Assembly: GCF_004361815.1 (NCBI RefSeq) | Contig: NZ_SNWA01000001.1 | Location: 3,472,001 to 3,536,000 of the forward strand | DNA from: Paraburkholderia sp. BL10I2N1 | GTDB lineage: Bacteria; Pseudomonadota; Gammaproteobacteria; Burkholderiales; Burkholderiaceae | Reading direction: 5' to 3' | DNA: 64,000 nucleotides | In this document: positions 34,464 through 42,978 of the stretch, piece after piece | Layout: every line of letters begins with the position of its first letter | Numbering within the stretch: the stretch's first letter is position 1 | The notes under the pieces: generated by a model | What the model was told of the DNA's origin: nothing | Databases searched by the model: none | What the model saw: the letters and a program-made list of their open reading frames with translations, nothing else | Position numbers and translations under genes: made by a program

Positions 34464-35858
34464 TTACGCAACGCGCAGCGCCGCCACCGCATTGCGCAGC
34501 GCCGTGCGCAGCCCTTCCTCCACAACAGGGTGGTAGAAGGGCATCTCCAACATCACGTTGACGCTCAGCTTCATCTGCAGTGCCCATGCCAGCAGGTGAG
34601 CGATATGCGCGGCATCCGGCCCGATCCATTCCGCGCCAAGAAACTGTCGGCTCGCCCTGTCGACGTAGACATGCATCAGTCCGCGATTCTTCAACATGAC
34701 CCGGCTGCGCCCCTGGTCTTCGAAGCTGACCTCGCCGGTGACGAAGGTGTCTGGCGCGAGGTCGGCATGCCGGGCTCCCACCATCGCAATGCCCGGATCG
34801 GAGAAGAGCACGGCAATCGGCGCGCGGCGGACCAGCGGCACGACATTCGGGAAGCGGGCCGCGTTGGTGCCCGCGGCGCGTCCTTCATCGGCGGCTTCGT
34901 GCAAAAGCGGCAGCACGCCGTTCGCATCCCCGGCGATGAACACGGGATGCGCATCGGCCTGTAGCGTCAACGGGTCATAGACAGGAACGCCCTTGCTATC
35001 GAGCGCGATGCCTGTGTTGTGCAACGCGAGGCGGTCGAAGTTCGGCTTGCGGCCAGCGGTGACGAGCACGTAGTCGAACGTGTCCTCAGCCAGTTCACCT
35101 GCGTCGTTTCTGAAACGGAGCTGCACCTCGTCGCCCTGGCGGACGGCCGCCTCGACTGTTGCGTGCGCTTCATAACGGAACGACTGGCGGAAGGTCTCGT
35201 GGGCATACGCCTTGATTGCCGGGTCGGTGAGTGGACCGACGCGTCCACGTGCGCCGAGCACGGTCACATCCACGCCGAGATGCGCAAGCGCCTGTCCGAG
35301 TTCGAGTCCGATCACGCCTGCGCCGACTACCGCGACCTTGCGCGGCAGGTCTGACCATTCGAACACATCGTCGTTGACGATCGCACGGTCGCCGAGGGCC
35401 TGATACATCGGCGGGATCACCGGCGACGAGCCCGTCGCGATCACGATGCTGCGCGCCCGCACGCGGGTGTGGTCGCCCACCTGAAGCAGGCCGTCGTCGA
35501 TGAAACGCGCGTAGCCGGTGAGCCGGTCTTCGGCCGGGATGGACTCGACGCTATCGAGCACGAAACCGACGAAGCGGTCGCGCTCGCTCTTCACGCGCTG
35601 CATGACTTCCCGACCGTCGATGCGGATCGTGCCGTCGATGTGCACACCGAACGGCGCCGTATGCAATGCCGCATGCGCGGCTTCGGCGGCGGCGATCAGC
35701 AGCTTCGACGGCATACAGCCGACGCGCGCACATGTCGTGCCGTGCGGGCCGCCTTCGATCAGGATCGCGGAGGCGCCGGCCGCCTTCGCGGCGCGGTAGG
35801 CCGGCAGGCCGGCGCTGCCGGCGCCGATGATGGCGACATCGGTGTGAACTGTTTTCAT
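34464..35858 (-). CDS. Dihydrolipoamide dehydrogenase-like flavoprotein disulfide reductase
   Basis: The 464-residue class I pyridine-nucleotide disulfide reductase has an N-terminal FAD motif IIGAGSAG (residues 10-17) and the redox pair Cys43-Cys48 in TTCARVGCMPSK. The NAD(P) motif is VVGAGVIGLELGQAL near 175, and the second FAD motif (FIAGDAN) is near 310. The C-terminal catalytic His-Glu pair is in FYHPVVEEG near 441. It would transfer electrons between NAD(P)H and a disulfide substrate. It is not next to any 2-oxoacid dehydrogenase genes, so its substrate is uncertain; relatives include mercuric reductase- and SthA-like enzymes. It is divergent from an AraC regulator. Confidence 0.88.
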   Translation of the reverse strand: MKTVHTDVAIIGAGSAGLPAYRAAKAAGASAILIEGGPHGTTCARVGCMPSKLLIAAAEAAHAALHTAPFGVHIDGTIRIDGREVMQRVKSERDRFVGFVLDSVESIPAEDRLTGYARFIDDGLLQVGDHTRVRARSIVIATGSSPVIPPMYQALGDRAIVNDDVFEWSDLPRKVAVVGAGVIGLELGQALAHLGVDVTVLGARGRVGPLTDPAIKAYAHETFRQSFRYEAHATVEAAVRQGDEVQLRFRNDAGELAEDTFDYVLVTAGRKPNFDRLALHNTGIALDSKGVPVYDPLTLQADAHPVFIAGDANGVLPLLHEAADEGRAAGTNAARFPNVVPLVRRAPIAVLFSDPGIAMVGARHADLAPDTFVTGEVSFEDQGRSRVMLKNRGLMHVYVDRASRQFLGAEWIGPDAAHIAHLLAWALQMKLSVNVMLEMPFYHPVVEEGLRTALRNAVAALRVA

Positions 35859-36013
35859 GACGTCCTCGAAAGGATGAATACGCTAAATGAGTGCCGCTGC
35901 GCGCCTGTCGCGGGTCCGGTAAAATCCTGCTGCTCTCGTTGCAGTCACTGTATGTGCCCGCGGTCGCCGGGCGAATCCTCAAACGACGCAAGAACCTGCT
36001 CAAGCGGCTCAAT

Positions 36014-36982
36014 ATGGATCTGCTCAGTCGAGTCCTTTCCCTGATCCCCGTCACTGGCCGTCTGGACGTGCGCTGCCACTTCGGTGCGCCATGGGTGATC
36101 TCGCATGGCAATTCGGCCGTTCGCGAGATTCCGTATCACGTACTGCTGTCAGGCGAGGCCGTGCTCGAATACGGTGACAGCGCGCCCGAGAAGCTGATGG
36201 CGGGCGACATCATCGTGTTTCCCGCGGGCGGGGCGCATCGAATTTACGACGGCAGCGGCGAGCCGGCTTCGCCGCTGGTCGAGCGGCAAAGCATGTCGCT
36301 GACGGTTGCGGAGAATGAAGGGGTGGGCGCGCAGGCCGACGTCCTGTGCGGGCGGTTTCTGGTCGGCGCGGTGCCCGACCGGTTGTTGCGCGATCACCTG
36401 CCGGGGCGGCTGGTGGTGCGCAGCGCGCTCCACGGAAGAGGCGCGACGGACGGCGAGGGCGACCCGGCCGCATCGATGGCCGGCTCGCGGCTCGCGCGGC
36501 TCATCGAGTTGATGAGGGAAGAAGCGGTCGACGAAGGCCCTGGCAGCGAGACGCTGATAGGCCATCTGTCCGCCGCGCTCTTCGCGTTGACCCTGCGCTT
36601 CGCGAGTGTGGGGCCGCAGGCGCCGCATGGCCTGCTCGCCCTGGCGGGGCGGCCGCGGTTGCAACCGGCGATATCGGCCATGTTCGAGTCACCCGCAAAG
36701 CCCTGGACGCTCGACCAGTTCGCGGCGCTTTGCAATATGTCGCGAGCAACCTTCGTACGGCAGTTCCAGGACGCGATCGGGCGTTCCGCCACCGACGTGC
36801 TGACCGAGGTGCGCATGACGCTCGCAGGCCGCACGTTGCTGCAGTCCGGGCTTGCGGTTGCGGAGATCGGCGAAATGGTCGGCTATCAATCGGACGCCGC
36901 GTTTCAACGCGTGTTCAAGCGCCTTATCGGTGTAACCCCGGCGCGCTACCGCGCATCGGGTGGCCAGGTCGAAGCGGGATAA
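36014..36982 (+). CDS. AraC family transcriptional regulator with N-terminal cupin
   Basis: The 322-residue protein has an N-terminal cupin-6-type sensory domain (about 1-190, with EYGDSAPEKLMAGDIIVFPAGG). The C-terminal half has two helix-turn-helix motifs typical of AraC (WTLDQFAALCNMSRATFVRQF and VAEIGEMVGYQSDAAFQRVFK, about 220-310). It probably binds DNA in response to a small molecule. It is divergent from the flavoprotein gene across 155 bases, which is the usual arrangement for a local regulator. The start at ATG 36014 coincides with the beginning of the conserved domain; no strong Shine-Dalgarno is visible. Confidence 0.87.
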   Translation: MDLLSRVLSLIPVTGRLDVRCHFGAPWVISHGNSAVREIPYHVLLSGEAVLEYGDSAPEKLMAGDIIVFPAGGAHRIYDGSGEPASPLVERQSMSLTVAENEGVGAQADVLCGRFLVGAVPDRLLRDHLPGRLVVRSALHGRGATDGEGDPAASMAGSRLARLIELMREEAVDEGPGSETLIGHLSAALFALTLRFASVGPQAPHGLLALAGRPRLQPAISAMFESPAKPWTLDQFAALCNMSRATFVRQFQDAIGRSATDVLTEVRMTLAGRTLLQSGLAVAEIGEMVGYQSDAAFQRVFKRLIGVTPARYRASGGQVEAG

Positions 36983-37286
36983 ACCCGCGCCGCGCTGACG
37001 GCGTGTGCCGTCGTCAATTCAATTCTTCTTTCCTGATGCGATCTGACTGGACGTGACGCGACATGACGCGCGCCACGCGCTGCGGCTTGCACGAGCCGCG
37101 TTGTCGCGGCGAAAGGTCGCCGCATAGCCAGGCACAATGCACGCGGTCAGCGCAGGCGCGTTGCGCATTGATCCGAATGAGCATCTTGATGAGCCGTCCT
37201 GCGATTAACGCGGAAGGGACTGGCTCTTATAGTTCATCCAAGGCATCACCGACGGGCCCCAAGGCTATCTACAGGGAAACAGCATC
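36983..37286. other. Intergenic region upstream of grxC
   Basis: 304 bases without a convincing coding frame. The stretch just before the glutaredoxin gene contains TATAGTTCATCC and probably the promoter. No RNA element or terminator was recognised. Confidence 0.35.
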
Positions 37287-37556
37287 ATGACCACTGTAAC
37301 GATCTACACTAAACCCACCTGTCCGTACTGCATCGCCGCCAAGGCGTTGCTGCGCAACAAGGGCGTGACGTTCAACGAGATCAGCATCGAGGGCGACCGT
37401 TCTGCGGCTTCTGCGCTTGCCGAACGAACAGGACGCCGCACGGTGCCGCAGATTTTCGTCGGCATGACGCACGTCGGCGGATTCGACGATCTTCACGCGC
37501 TTGACGAGACCGGCGGTCTGGATCCGCTGCTCAGCCGGCAGGCACAAATCGGTTGA
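37287..37556 (+). CDS. grxC: Glutaredoxin 3
   Basis: The 89-residue protein has the dithiol active site CPYC at residues 12-15 in YTKPTCPYC, the TVPQIF cis-proline strand near 52 and GGFDDLHAL near 65. These are the glutathione-binding elements of class I glutaredoxins. It reduces protein disulfides and glutathionylated thiols in the cytoplasm. The length is normal for GrxC. The TauE/SafE exporter gene follows on the same strand after about 100 bases. Confidence 0.95.
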   Translation: MTTVTIYTKPTCPYCIAAKALLRNKGVTFNEISIEGDRSAASALAERTGRRTVPQIFVGMTHVGGFDDLHALDETGGLDPLLSRQAQIG

Positions 37557-37654
37557 ACGCACGAAGCGACGCGATCGGACAGAGGGCGTCCGGTTGCGTT
37601 AGCGTTTATGCTCGTACGTTTCCCCAGCCTGAACGCCACGCGAACCTCGCCGCC

Positions 37655-38449
37655 ATGACCCATCCTGATCTATTTGGCGGCCTTCTAGGCCCCAGCCTGC
37701 AGGCGCTCGACCTGTATGCCTTACTGGGCATCGTCACGGCACTGCTGCTTGGCGGTATGGTCAAGGGCGTGGTCAGTATCGGCGTGCCGCTCGTCGCGAT
37801 GCCGATACTCAGCTTTTTCCTGCCGCTCAAACAGGCGGTCCTGCTGCTGTCGATGCCGATCGTTCTCGGCAACATCCCGCAGGCGCTGGAAGGCGGCGAC
37901 ATGCTGCCGACGGTACGCCGGATCGCAGCGCCTCTCGTCGGCACTGTTCTCGGCAACCTCGTTGGCGTGACTGCGCTGATCTCGCTCTCGCCGCACCGGG
38001 CGCAGGCCGCAGCCGGAGCGGTGCTCATGTTTGCGGCGTTCCTGCTGCTCGCGGCGCCGAAGCTCACCCTGTCGCCGTCTGTCGCGAGGCCCGCAGGGTT
38101 CGCGCTTGGGTTCGGCGCGGCGGTGATGGAGAGCATAGCGTCCGTGCCGGGACCCTTGCTGGCGATGTACCTGATCGCATCCGGTGCGACCGGCAAGGGA
38201 TTCACCAAACAGATCGCGATCATCCTGGTGGTGTCGATCATCACCCTCATCATTGCGTTCAGCGGCGGTGCCCACGCGAGCTGGACCGATCTCGCCATCT
38301 CGGGTGCCGCGAGCATCCCGGTGGTCATCGGTATCCTGCTCGCGCGGCCGCTTCGCGACAGACTGTCGCCCGCCATGTTTCGCAGGCTGGTGCTGCTGTT
38401 CGTGGTCGCAGCGGCTGCGCAGATGATCTGGAAGTCGGGCCTCCCGTAA
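37655..38449 (+). CDS. TauE/SafE family (sulfite/sulfur-compound exporter-like) membrane protein
   Basis: The 264-residue protein has eight hydrophobic segments and the TauE/SafE opening GIVTALLLGGMVKGVVSIGVPL, plus the internal repeat PRIxxPLVGTVLGNLxG-like segment in the first half. Family members move sulfite, sulfoacetate or related anions across the inner membrane. The substrate here is unknown. The ATG at 37655 is used because the first helix follows closely; an in-frame extension upstream to 37553 overlaps the glutaredoxin stop and lacks a ribosome-binding site. Confidence 0.8.
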   Translation: MTHPDLFGGLLGPSLQALDLYALLGIVTALLLGGMVKGVVSIGVPLVAMPILSFFLPLKQAVLLLSMPIVLGNIPQALEGGDMLPTVRRIAAPLVGTVLGNLVGVTALISLSPHRAQAAAGAVLMFAAFLLLAAPKLTLSPSVARPAGFALGFGAAVMESIASVPGPLLAMYLIASGATGKGFTKQIAIILVVSIITLIIAFSGGAHASWTDLAISGAASIPVVIGILLARPLRDRLSPAMFRRLVLLFVVAAAAQMIWKSGLP

Positions 38450-38962
38450 CCGCCTCACGACCGCCGATCCCGGCTTGCGGAAAACACGGGACATGATCCG
38501 CTTGCTCACTAACGGGATTGGGGTTGACGTTGGTTTCCGACATTTGCTTCCTCGTTGCGCCCGACCTTCTGCCCCTGCAAGTCCAGGCAGGCGACGGTGT
38601 CTGCACCGTGCACGGTGTCGATGCGATCACCGAGGACAGATACCGGTAGTGGCCAGGCTTGCGTCGTTTGCGGTCACGGTCTGCGTAGTTCCGGCCAGCG
38701 AAGCCCGCGGAACGCTACGTTTTGCGGCGGCCACAGCGCGTACGGTCCTCAGCAGCGAGGGATTGTTCGGGAATTGAAAACGGTGATTTCGCGCTATTGG
38801 CATAGATATTCGATAGAGACGACATACACTGAATCCCATTCGCGACGCACCGGACATCTTTCAGACCGATGCGTCAATCGTTCTGTCCTGAACGCATGCA
38901 AGCCGTACGCGTTGCGGTTGCATGCCTTGTGCACAGGCATATCGTCGCAACGAGGTGATGCA
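38450..38962. other. Intergenic region between the TauE/SafE gene and the superinfection-immunity-like gene
   Basis: The 513 bases contain short open frames in several phases but none with a ribosome-binding site and recognisable protein. The AT-rich segment around 38770-38860 is the likely promoter zone for the next gene. Confidence 0.35.
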
Positions 38963-39235
38963 ATGTTGAAGTTTCTGGAATCGCTGGTTTATGTGGGTGC
39001 ATTGGCGCTGTACCTGACTCCCTCCATCATCGCGGATGTGCGAGGACGTAAGGACACGTTGGCAGTCACAATCGTGAACGTGCTGCTCGGATGGACGATC
39101 ATCGGCTGGTTCGCGGCGCTCGCGTGGGCCCATCATCCCGTCAGCGACAGAAAACTGACCCACATGGCGAGGAAATCGCGCCGTGTGGTTGCCCGGGCGC
39201 GGCATCGCGCGAGTCTCGTGCATCGCCCGTTCTGA
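38963..39235 (+). CDS. Superinfection-immunity (Imm_superinfect) family membrane protein
   Basis: The 90-residue protein has two hydrophobic segments joined by a short polar loop. LYLTPSIIADVRGRKDTLAVTIVN is followed by VLLGWTIIGWFAALAWA, which is the family pattern. Related proteins are best known from phage T4 Imm, but chromosomal copies in bacteria are common and their role is unknown. A basic C-terminal tail follows. The ATG at 38963 is supported by GAGGTG six bases upstream. It is not part of a recognisable prophage. Confidence 0.8.
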   Translation: MLKFLESLVYVGALALYLTPSIIADVRGRKDTLAVTIVNVLLGWTIIGWFAALAWAHHPVSDRKLTHMARKSRRVVARARHRASLVHRPF

Positions 39236-39286
39236 AGTCGCGGTGATTTGCCGGGTGTGCGCCGTTGACCTCGCTAACGGCAAATC

Positions 39287-40237
39287 TCACCCGAATACGA
39301 TGCGCGGAAAATAGAGCGAGACGACCCAGTTGGCCGGTCGACGATCTGGTTGATATGCAGATCGCCGCAGACGCTGCAGAGTAGATAGGCATCGACGGCA
39401 CTGAGGTGGTGCTGCTTCGACAGCAGGTCGATCATTCCGCTGACAGCGGCTCGCGCGCTTTTCCATGAGATCCGGACCGATGCCAGTCGTCACCTCGTAA
39501 CCCTTCGCATCCAGATGACGGCTGACGGGACCAGGTGTCGTGAATCGTGGAAACTCGAGGTGCGCCCCCTTGATGATCTCGAACCTGCCCGCCAATGAGG
39601 CGGGACTCTCGATGGCCGTTCCGCAGACTTCGCCGTCCCCCTGCGCGGCATGCGTGTCGCCGACCGAGAACAACGCACCCTTAACCTCGATGGGCAGGTA
39701 AAGCACGGTGCCGGCGCCGATGTCGTGAATGTCCATGTTGCCGCCGACGCGACGTGGCGGCAGCACGCTGTGCACACCTGCTTCGACGGGAGCGACGCCA
39801 ATCGTGCCGCAGAAGGGTTTCAGCGGCACGCGCCCGCCGAGGCCAAACATAGCGGGCGATAGCAGATCCCGCCCGTATTTCCAGATGTGCAGGGCGGGCT
39901 CAGGAAACTGGTCGGTCAGCAGTCCGAAGCCGGGAATGTTCGCGGTCCATCCCCATCCCGATGGGGCGAACGACAGCAAGGTCACTTTGAGGGCGTCGCC
40001 CGGTTCTGCGCCATCGATATAGACTGGCCCCACCACAGGGTTCACCTTCGTGAAGTCCAGTTGTGCGAGGTCGGCGACGGTCGATTTCGCGCTCAACTGA
40101 CCGCCGGACGCGTCTATCGAATAGAACTCGACGCGTTCGTCTGGCTCGATGGTCAGGACAGGTGCGAGCGCGTTGTCCCAACCTAGGTGGCTCTGGTGCT
40201 CATGAATCGTGTGGAGCGTGTTATTCAGTTCGTTCAT
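39287..40237 (-). CDS. Acetamidase/formamidase family protein with offsetting frame shifts near the C-terminus
   Basis: The 316-residue product belongs to the FmdA/AmdA family, with YSIDASGGQLSA, VVGPVYIDGAEPGDAL, PRRVGGNMDIHDI and SVGDTHAAQGDGEVCGTA. Such enzymes hydrolyse formamide or acetamide to ammonia and the acid in the cytoplasm. From about 39462 to 39331 the open frame reads as unrelated Arg/Cys-rich sequence. The +1 frame over this stretch encodes the expected family segment (for example LLCSVCGDLHINQIVDRP). The normal frame resumes at NWVVSLYFPRIVFG. One extra base at TTTT 39459-39462 and one missing base near 39330 explain it. It could be a real disrupted enzyme or two sequencing errors. 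Confidence 0.82.
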   Translation of the reverse strand: MNELNNTLHTIHEHQSHLGWDNALAPVLTIEPDERVEFYSIDASGGQLSAKSTVADLAQLDFTKVNPVVGPVYIDGAEPGDALKVTLLSFAPSGWGWTANIPGFGLLTDQFPEPALHIWKYGRDLLSPAMFGLGGRVPLKPFCGTIGVAPVEAGVHSVLPPRRVGGNMDIHDIGAGTVLYLPIEVKGALFSVGDTHAAQGDGEVCGTAIESPASLAGRFEIIKGAHLEFPRFTTPGPVSRHLDAKGYEVTTGIGPDLMEKRASRCQRNDRPAVEAAPPQCRRCLSTLQRLRRSAYQPDRRPANWVVSLYFPRIVFG

Positions 40238-40994
40238 GGCGTGCTCGCTGGAAAATTCCGGCTGCGCCAACCGGCTCATTTCGACGACTGGGAGTCGCAT
40301 AGCGCGTCAGCTGCCTCTTCGTTCAGCATAGCGCCGGTATCCGATCTGGCATCAAGCTGATGGTGAAGACTGACTTGCGCACGCCGCCAGCTTGTCCGGG
40401 GCAGGGGTGAGCAATACGGGTGCATCGGTGAAGTCCACGACAGTGTGCTTCGGCAAAATGTGAGGAACAACAGCAGATCGCCGGCTACCCCGTGGCGATC
40501 GGTACCGAAGCGCGTTGACTGCAGGACAGTCAGCCATCGTTAGCGATCCCAGGCAATTACACTGAGCCAGATTCGTAGCGGAACAGAACGTCGGATTCTG
40601 CAAAGCCTGCCGCTGGCGAAGCGAAACTGTTGCTGAGGACGGAACACTTCCGACTGCCATGCAGAACCACTGACTAACATGCCAGCATGTCAACTTCCCT
40701 GACTCGCGTGCATTCACCCATGTGACTTACCGGCACCCTTTCTCAATAAGGGAATCTACCTGGCAAGAAGCAGGCTGGATGTGGATTTAACAAAGTTAGA
40801 ATCATGATTCTAATTGAGCAATACACATGCTCAGAGAGGTATCAGGGAGGTAGCCGCTGCGCTGAACCTTGCGATCCCAGGCGCCAACAGTGCGCGCAAG
40901 TCGGCGAGCCGAGCGGCAAAGCAGATGGCGGCTCGGGAAACGCGCCCCTCAAGGCAGCACAAGCAGAGCGATTTCATTTCGCCAGGAGACAGTC
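40238..40994. other. Long intergenic region with a palindrome
   Basis: 757 bases between the amidase (minus) and a small plus-strand gene. No convincing protein is encoded: open frames here have atypical composition and no ribosome-binding sites. An 18-bp perfect palindrome lies at 40796-40813 in AT-rich sequence. Some of this DNA may be decayed gene remnant, but I could not recognise a source. Confidence 0.4.
40796..40813. promoter_or_regulatory. Perfect 18-bp palindrome, candidate operator
   Basis: TTAGAATCATGATTCTAA reads identically on both strands. It is AT-rich in a GC-rich region, about 180 bases upstream of the small gene at 40995. The size and symmetry fit a dimeric repressor site, but no regulator is adjacent. 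Confidence 0.4.
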
Positions 40995-41192
40995 ATGTTA
41001 AGTCCCCACGAATTCACCACATTAATGCTGCTCGACCATAACCCCGATCAGATCGACCCGGACCGTATCGAGATCCGTACGCTCATGGAACACCGACTGG
41101 CGGCACTGGAGCCCCTTGCCTCAGGCAGCCGGCGTCCTCGCATTACACCGGAGGGTCATGCCATTCTGCAGGCTGTTGCGCGCATCCGATGA
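40995..41192 (+). CDS. Conserved hypothetical protein (65 residues)
   Basis: The protein starts MLSPHEFTTLMLL and ends RPRITPEGHAILQAVARIR, a compact helical protein with a winged-helix-like tail. Similar short proteins are known to me from Burkholderia genomes, without known function. The ATG at 40995 has CAGGAGA seven bases upstream; the in-frame extension upstream is not supported. Confidence 0.6.
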   Translation: MLSPHEFTTLMLLDHNPDQIDPDRIEIRTLMEHRLAALEPLASGSRRPRITPEGHAILQAVARIR

Positions 41193-41309
41193 GTGACTGT
41201 GACATTCGCATGTCCGCATGTGGCGGGAACCCAGCGGCGCTATCAACGGCAGTCGGCCTGGGTTGAAATAGCGGGGCGGTAATCGGCAACCCGACGTGAG
41301 GAGGCACTG

Positions 41310-41468
41310 ATGAGAGAGTCGTGGCCTGGGATTGTGTCAGGAATAGTCGTACTGGTGATAGCGGCGATCGCGGTGGCCGGGCACTATCGTCGCGAGCGTC
41401 GTCGTGAGCAGTTGCTCCGGAATCTGGATCATCACGACTGGTGCCGTTGGGTCCGGGTCCGCAGATGA
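41310..41468 (+). CDS. 52-residue single-pass membrane protein, copy 2
   Basis: The frame encodes MRESWPGIVSGIVVLVIAA, one hydrophobic helix (about residues 8-24), then HYRRERRREQ and a tail with HHDW. The length and layout match the gene at 19562-19720 residue for residue in the helix/HYRRERRR/HDW order, which argues that both are expressed genes. GAGGAGG lies just before the ATG. The tail is basic, so it should face the cytoplasm. Function is unknown. Confidence 0.65.
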   Translation: MRESWPGIVSGIVVLVIAAIAVAGHYRRERRREQLLRNLDHHDWCRWVRVRR

Positions 41469-41601
41469 CCGCAGGTGACTGTTTCGCAAAGCATGAAGCG
41501 GTGTCGGGCGCCAGCGCGGTTCCGGGATACCGGCTTGCCCTGCGATCATGCGAATCCGGCTACAGAACCGTATGGCACAAAGCCACGTCGACGAGGTGAG
41601 T

Positions 41602-41859
41602 ATGTGGTGGGACCAGCATGCGGAGCAGGATCTCTCACATATACAGGCCGCGGTCTGTCAGCTGGAGCGTCTGGGCAACAGGCTCGGGACCGTCGAGGTC
41701 AGTGCCGTGATGAATCCGGAGTACTGGCGAACGCGCATCCGCGAGGTGATGGCACGCCCTGACGTGCCGCCTCGCATCGTGCAGAAGGGGCTGGCTCTTC
41801 TGGCGAGGCTGGACCGTCTGCCTGGCGCGCCGCGCACGGAGGGGCGCGACGAGTGGTAA
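41602..41859 (+). CDS. Conserved hypothetical protein (85 residues)
   Basis: The protein begins MWWDQHAEQDLSHIQAAVCQ and is predicted mostly helical, with EYWRTRIREVMARPDVPPRI and a C-terminal helix LALLARLDRL. It has no recognised family. The ATG at 41602 is chosen because GAGGTGAG lies directly upstream; an in-frame ATG at 41548 would add 18 residues. It follows the small membrane protein gene by 133 bases on the same strand. Confidence 0.5.
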   Translation: MWWDQHAEQDLSHIQAAVCQLERLGNRLGTVEVSAVMNPEYWRTRIREVMARPDVPPRIVQKGLALLARLDRLPGAPRTEGRDEW

Positions 41860-41988
41860 TCGTTGCCCTCAACAACTCAAGATCTGATGGTGACGACTGC
41901 CGCCTGAAGCCAGCGTGTCTGGTTTCTCCGAAGCCTTGTTGTTCATGATGGCGTCCCGAATTAGTGGGCGCACACCGTGTCCCGGGTG

Positions 41989-42753
41989 TTATCCAAGCAG
42001 TTCACGATGCAATGCGATGAACTCCTGGGCGAGCTTGTGGCGGGGATCGAAGTGAATCATCGGCCGCGCATATTGATGAGACTCCCGAATCTTCACGGAG
42101 GAGGACAACCGGGACGCCAGCACCGGCAAACCCTCACTGACCAGTTCCTCGACCAGCTGGAGCGGCAGGCTTGCGCGGGGTTGAAACTGGTTGATCACGA
42201 TTCCCTCGACCTCGAGTCCGGAATTGTGGTCCTGCTGAATCTCCTTGACGTTGTCGAGCAGCGTGTACAAGGCGCGACGGGAAAAATCGTCGCAGTCGAA
42301 GGGAATCAGGCAGCGTTCAACCGCAATCAGCGCGGAGCGGGTGTAGAAATTCAATGCCGGCGGCGTGTCGATATAAATTGCATCGTACGCATCCAGTTCA
42401 TTGAGCGCGTCACGCAGCTTGTAGATTTTGTAGCGCGATTCGAGCTTGCCGTGCAGCGCATCGAGATCGGGATGGGAGGGCATGACATCGAGATTCTCGA
42501 ATGGCGTGGGATGGATGAACGTCGACGCGGGCGTCGGCCTGAAGCTGAAGTTCAGGGCGGTTTCGAAGAAGTCCGCCACGCTCGGCTTGAGGTCGCTCGC
42601 CTGTTCGCCGAGAAGATACTGGCTTGAGTTGCCCTGCGGATCGAGGTCAATGACGAGTGTACGCATCCCCTCGCTGGCGTTGATCGCCGCGAGGTTGCAT
42701 ACGATGGTCGATTTGCCGACTCCACCCTTCTGATTGAATATGACACGCCGCAT
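41989..42753 (-). CDS. ParA family ATPase, orphan
   Basis: The 254-residue protein has the deviant Walker A motif KGGVGKST (residues 9-16, with Lys9 and Lys14), Walker A' [13 protein letters not shown] near 37 and [10 protein letters not shown] near 128. These are features of ParA/Soj ATPases that bind DNA non-specifically and move cargo on the nucleoid. No parB or centromere-like repeat is beside it, and it is not next to an origin, so it is likely a positioning ATPase for another cargo or a remnant of a replicon. The ATG at 42753 follows AGAGG. Confidence 0.85.
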   Translation of the reverse strand: MRRVIFNQKGGVGKSTIVCNLAAINASEGMRTLVIDLDPQGNSSQYLLGEQASDLKPSVADFFETALNFSFRPTPASTFIHPTPFENLDVMPSHPDLDALHGKLESRYKIYKLRDALNELDAYDAIYIDTPPALNFYTRSALIAVERCLIPFDCDDFSRRALYTLLDNVKEIQQDHNSGLEVEGIVINQFQPRASLPLQLVEELVSEGLPVLASRLSSSVKIRESHQYARPMIHFDPRHKLAQEFIALHRELLG

Positions 42754-42978
42754 TTGCCTCTGCCCCTTATTTGATGATCGCCCGGAACGCACAGCTTACC
42801 GCAGTGGAGTTGCAGCGCGGCGACCCGTTCGGTTGAGCCGTCATCGTCAGGGCTAACTGCCGGGACAACTGCGGGGGGAGCGCGTATTCAACGGTATGCC
42901 CAAGCGTCACGTTGCCCGATTGCACGCGGCCCGCGACAGACCGCTCGCGACACACTCGCAGTGCAGGAAGATCGGCAG

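Noticed and set aside
38963..39235. Possible prophage because of a superinfection-immunity-like gene
   Set aside because: There are no phage structural, integrase or repressor genes nearby, and chromosomal homologues of this family are common.
40352..40717. 121-codon minus-strand frame in the gap after the amidase gene
   Set aside because: Cys/Ser-rich composition unlike a real protein, no ribosome-binding site and no similarity I could recognise.
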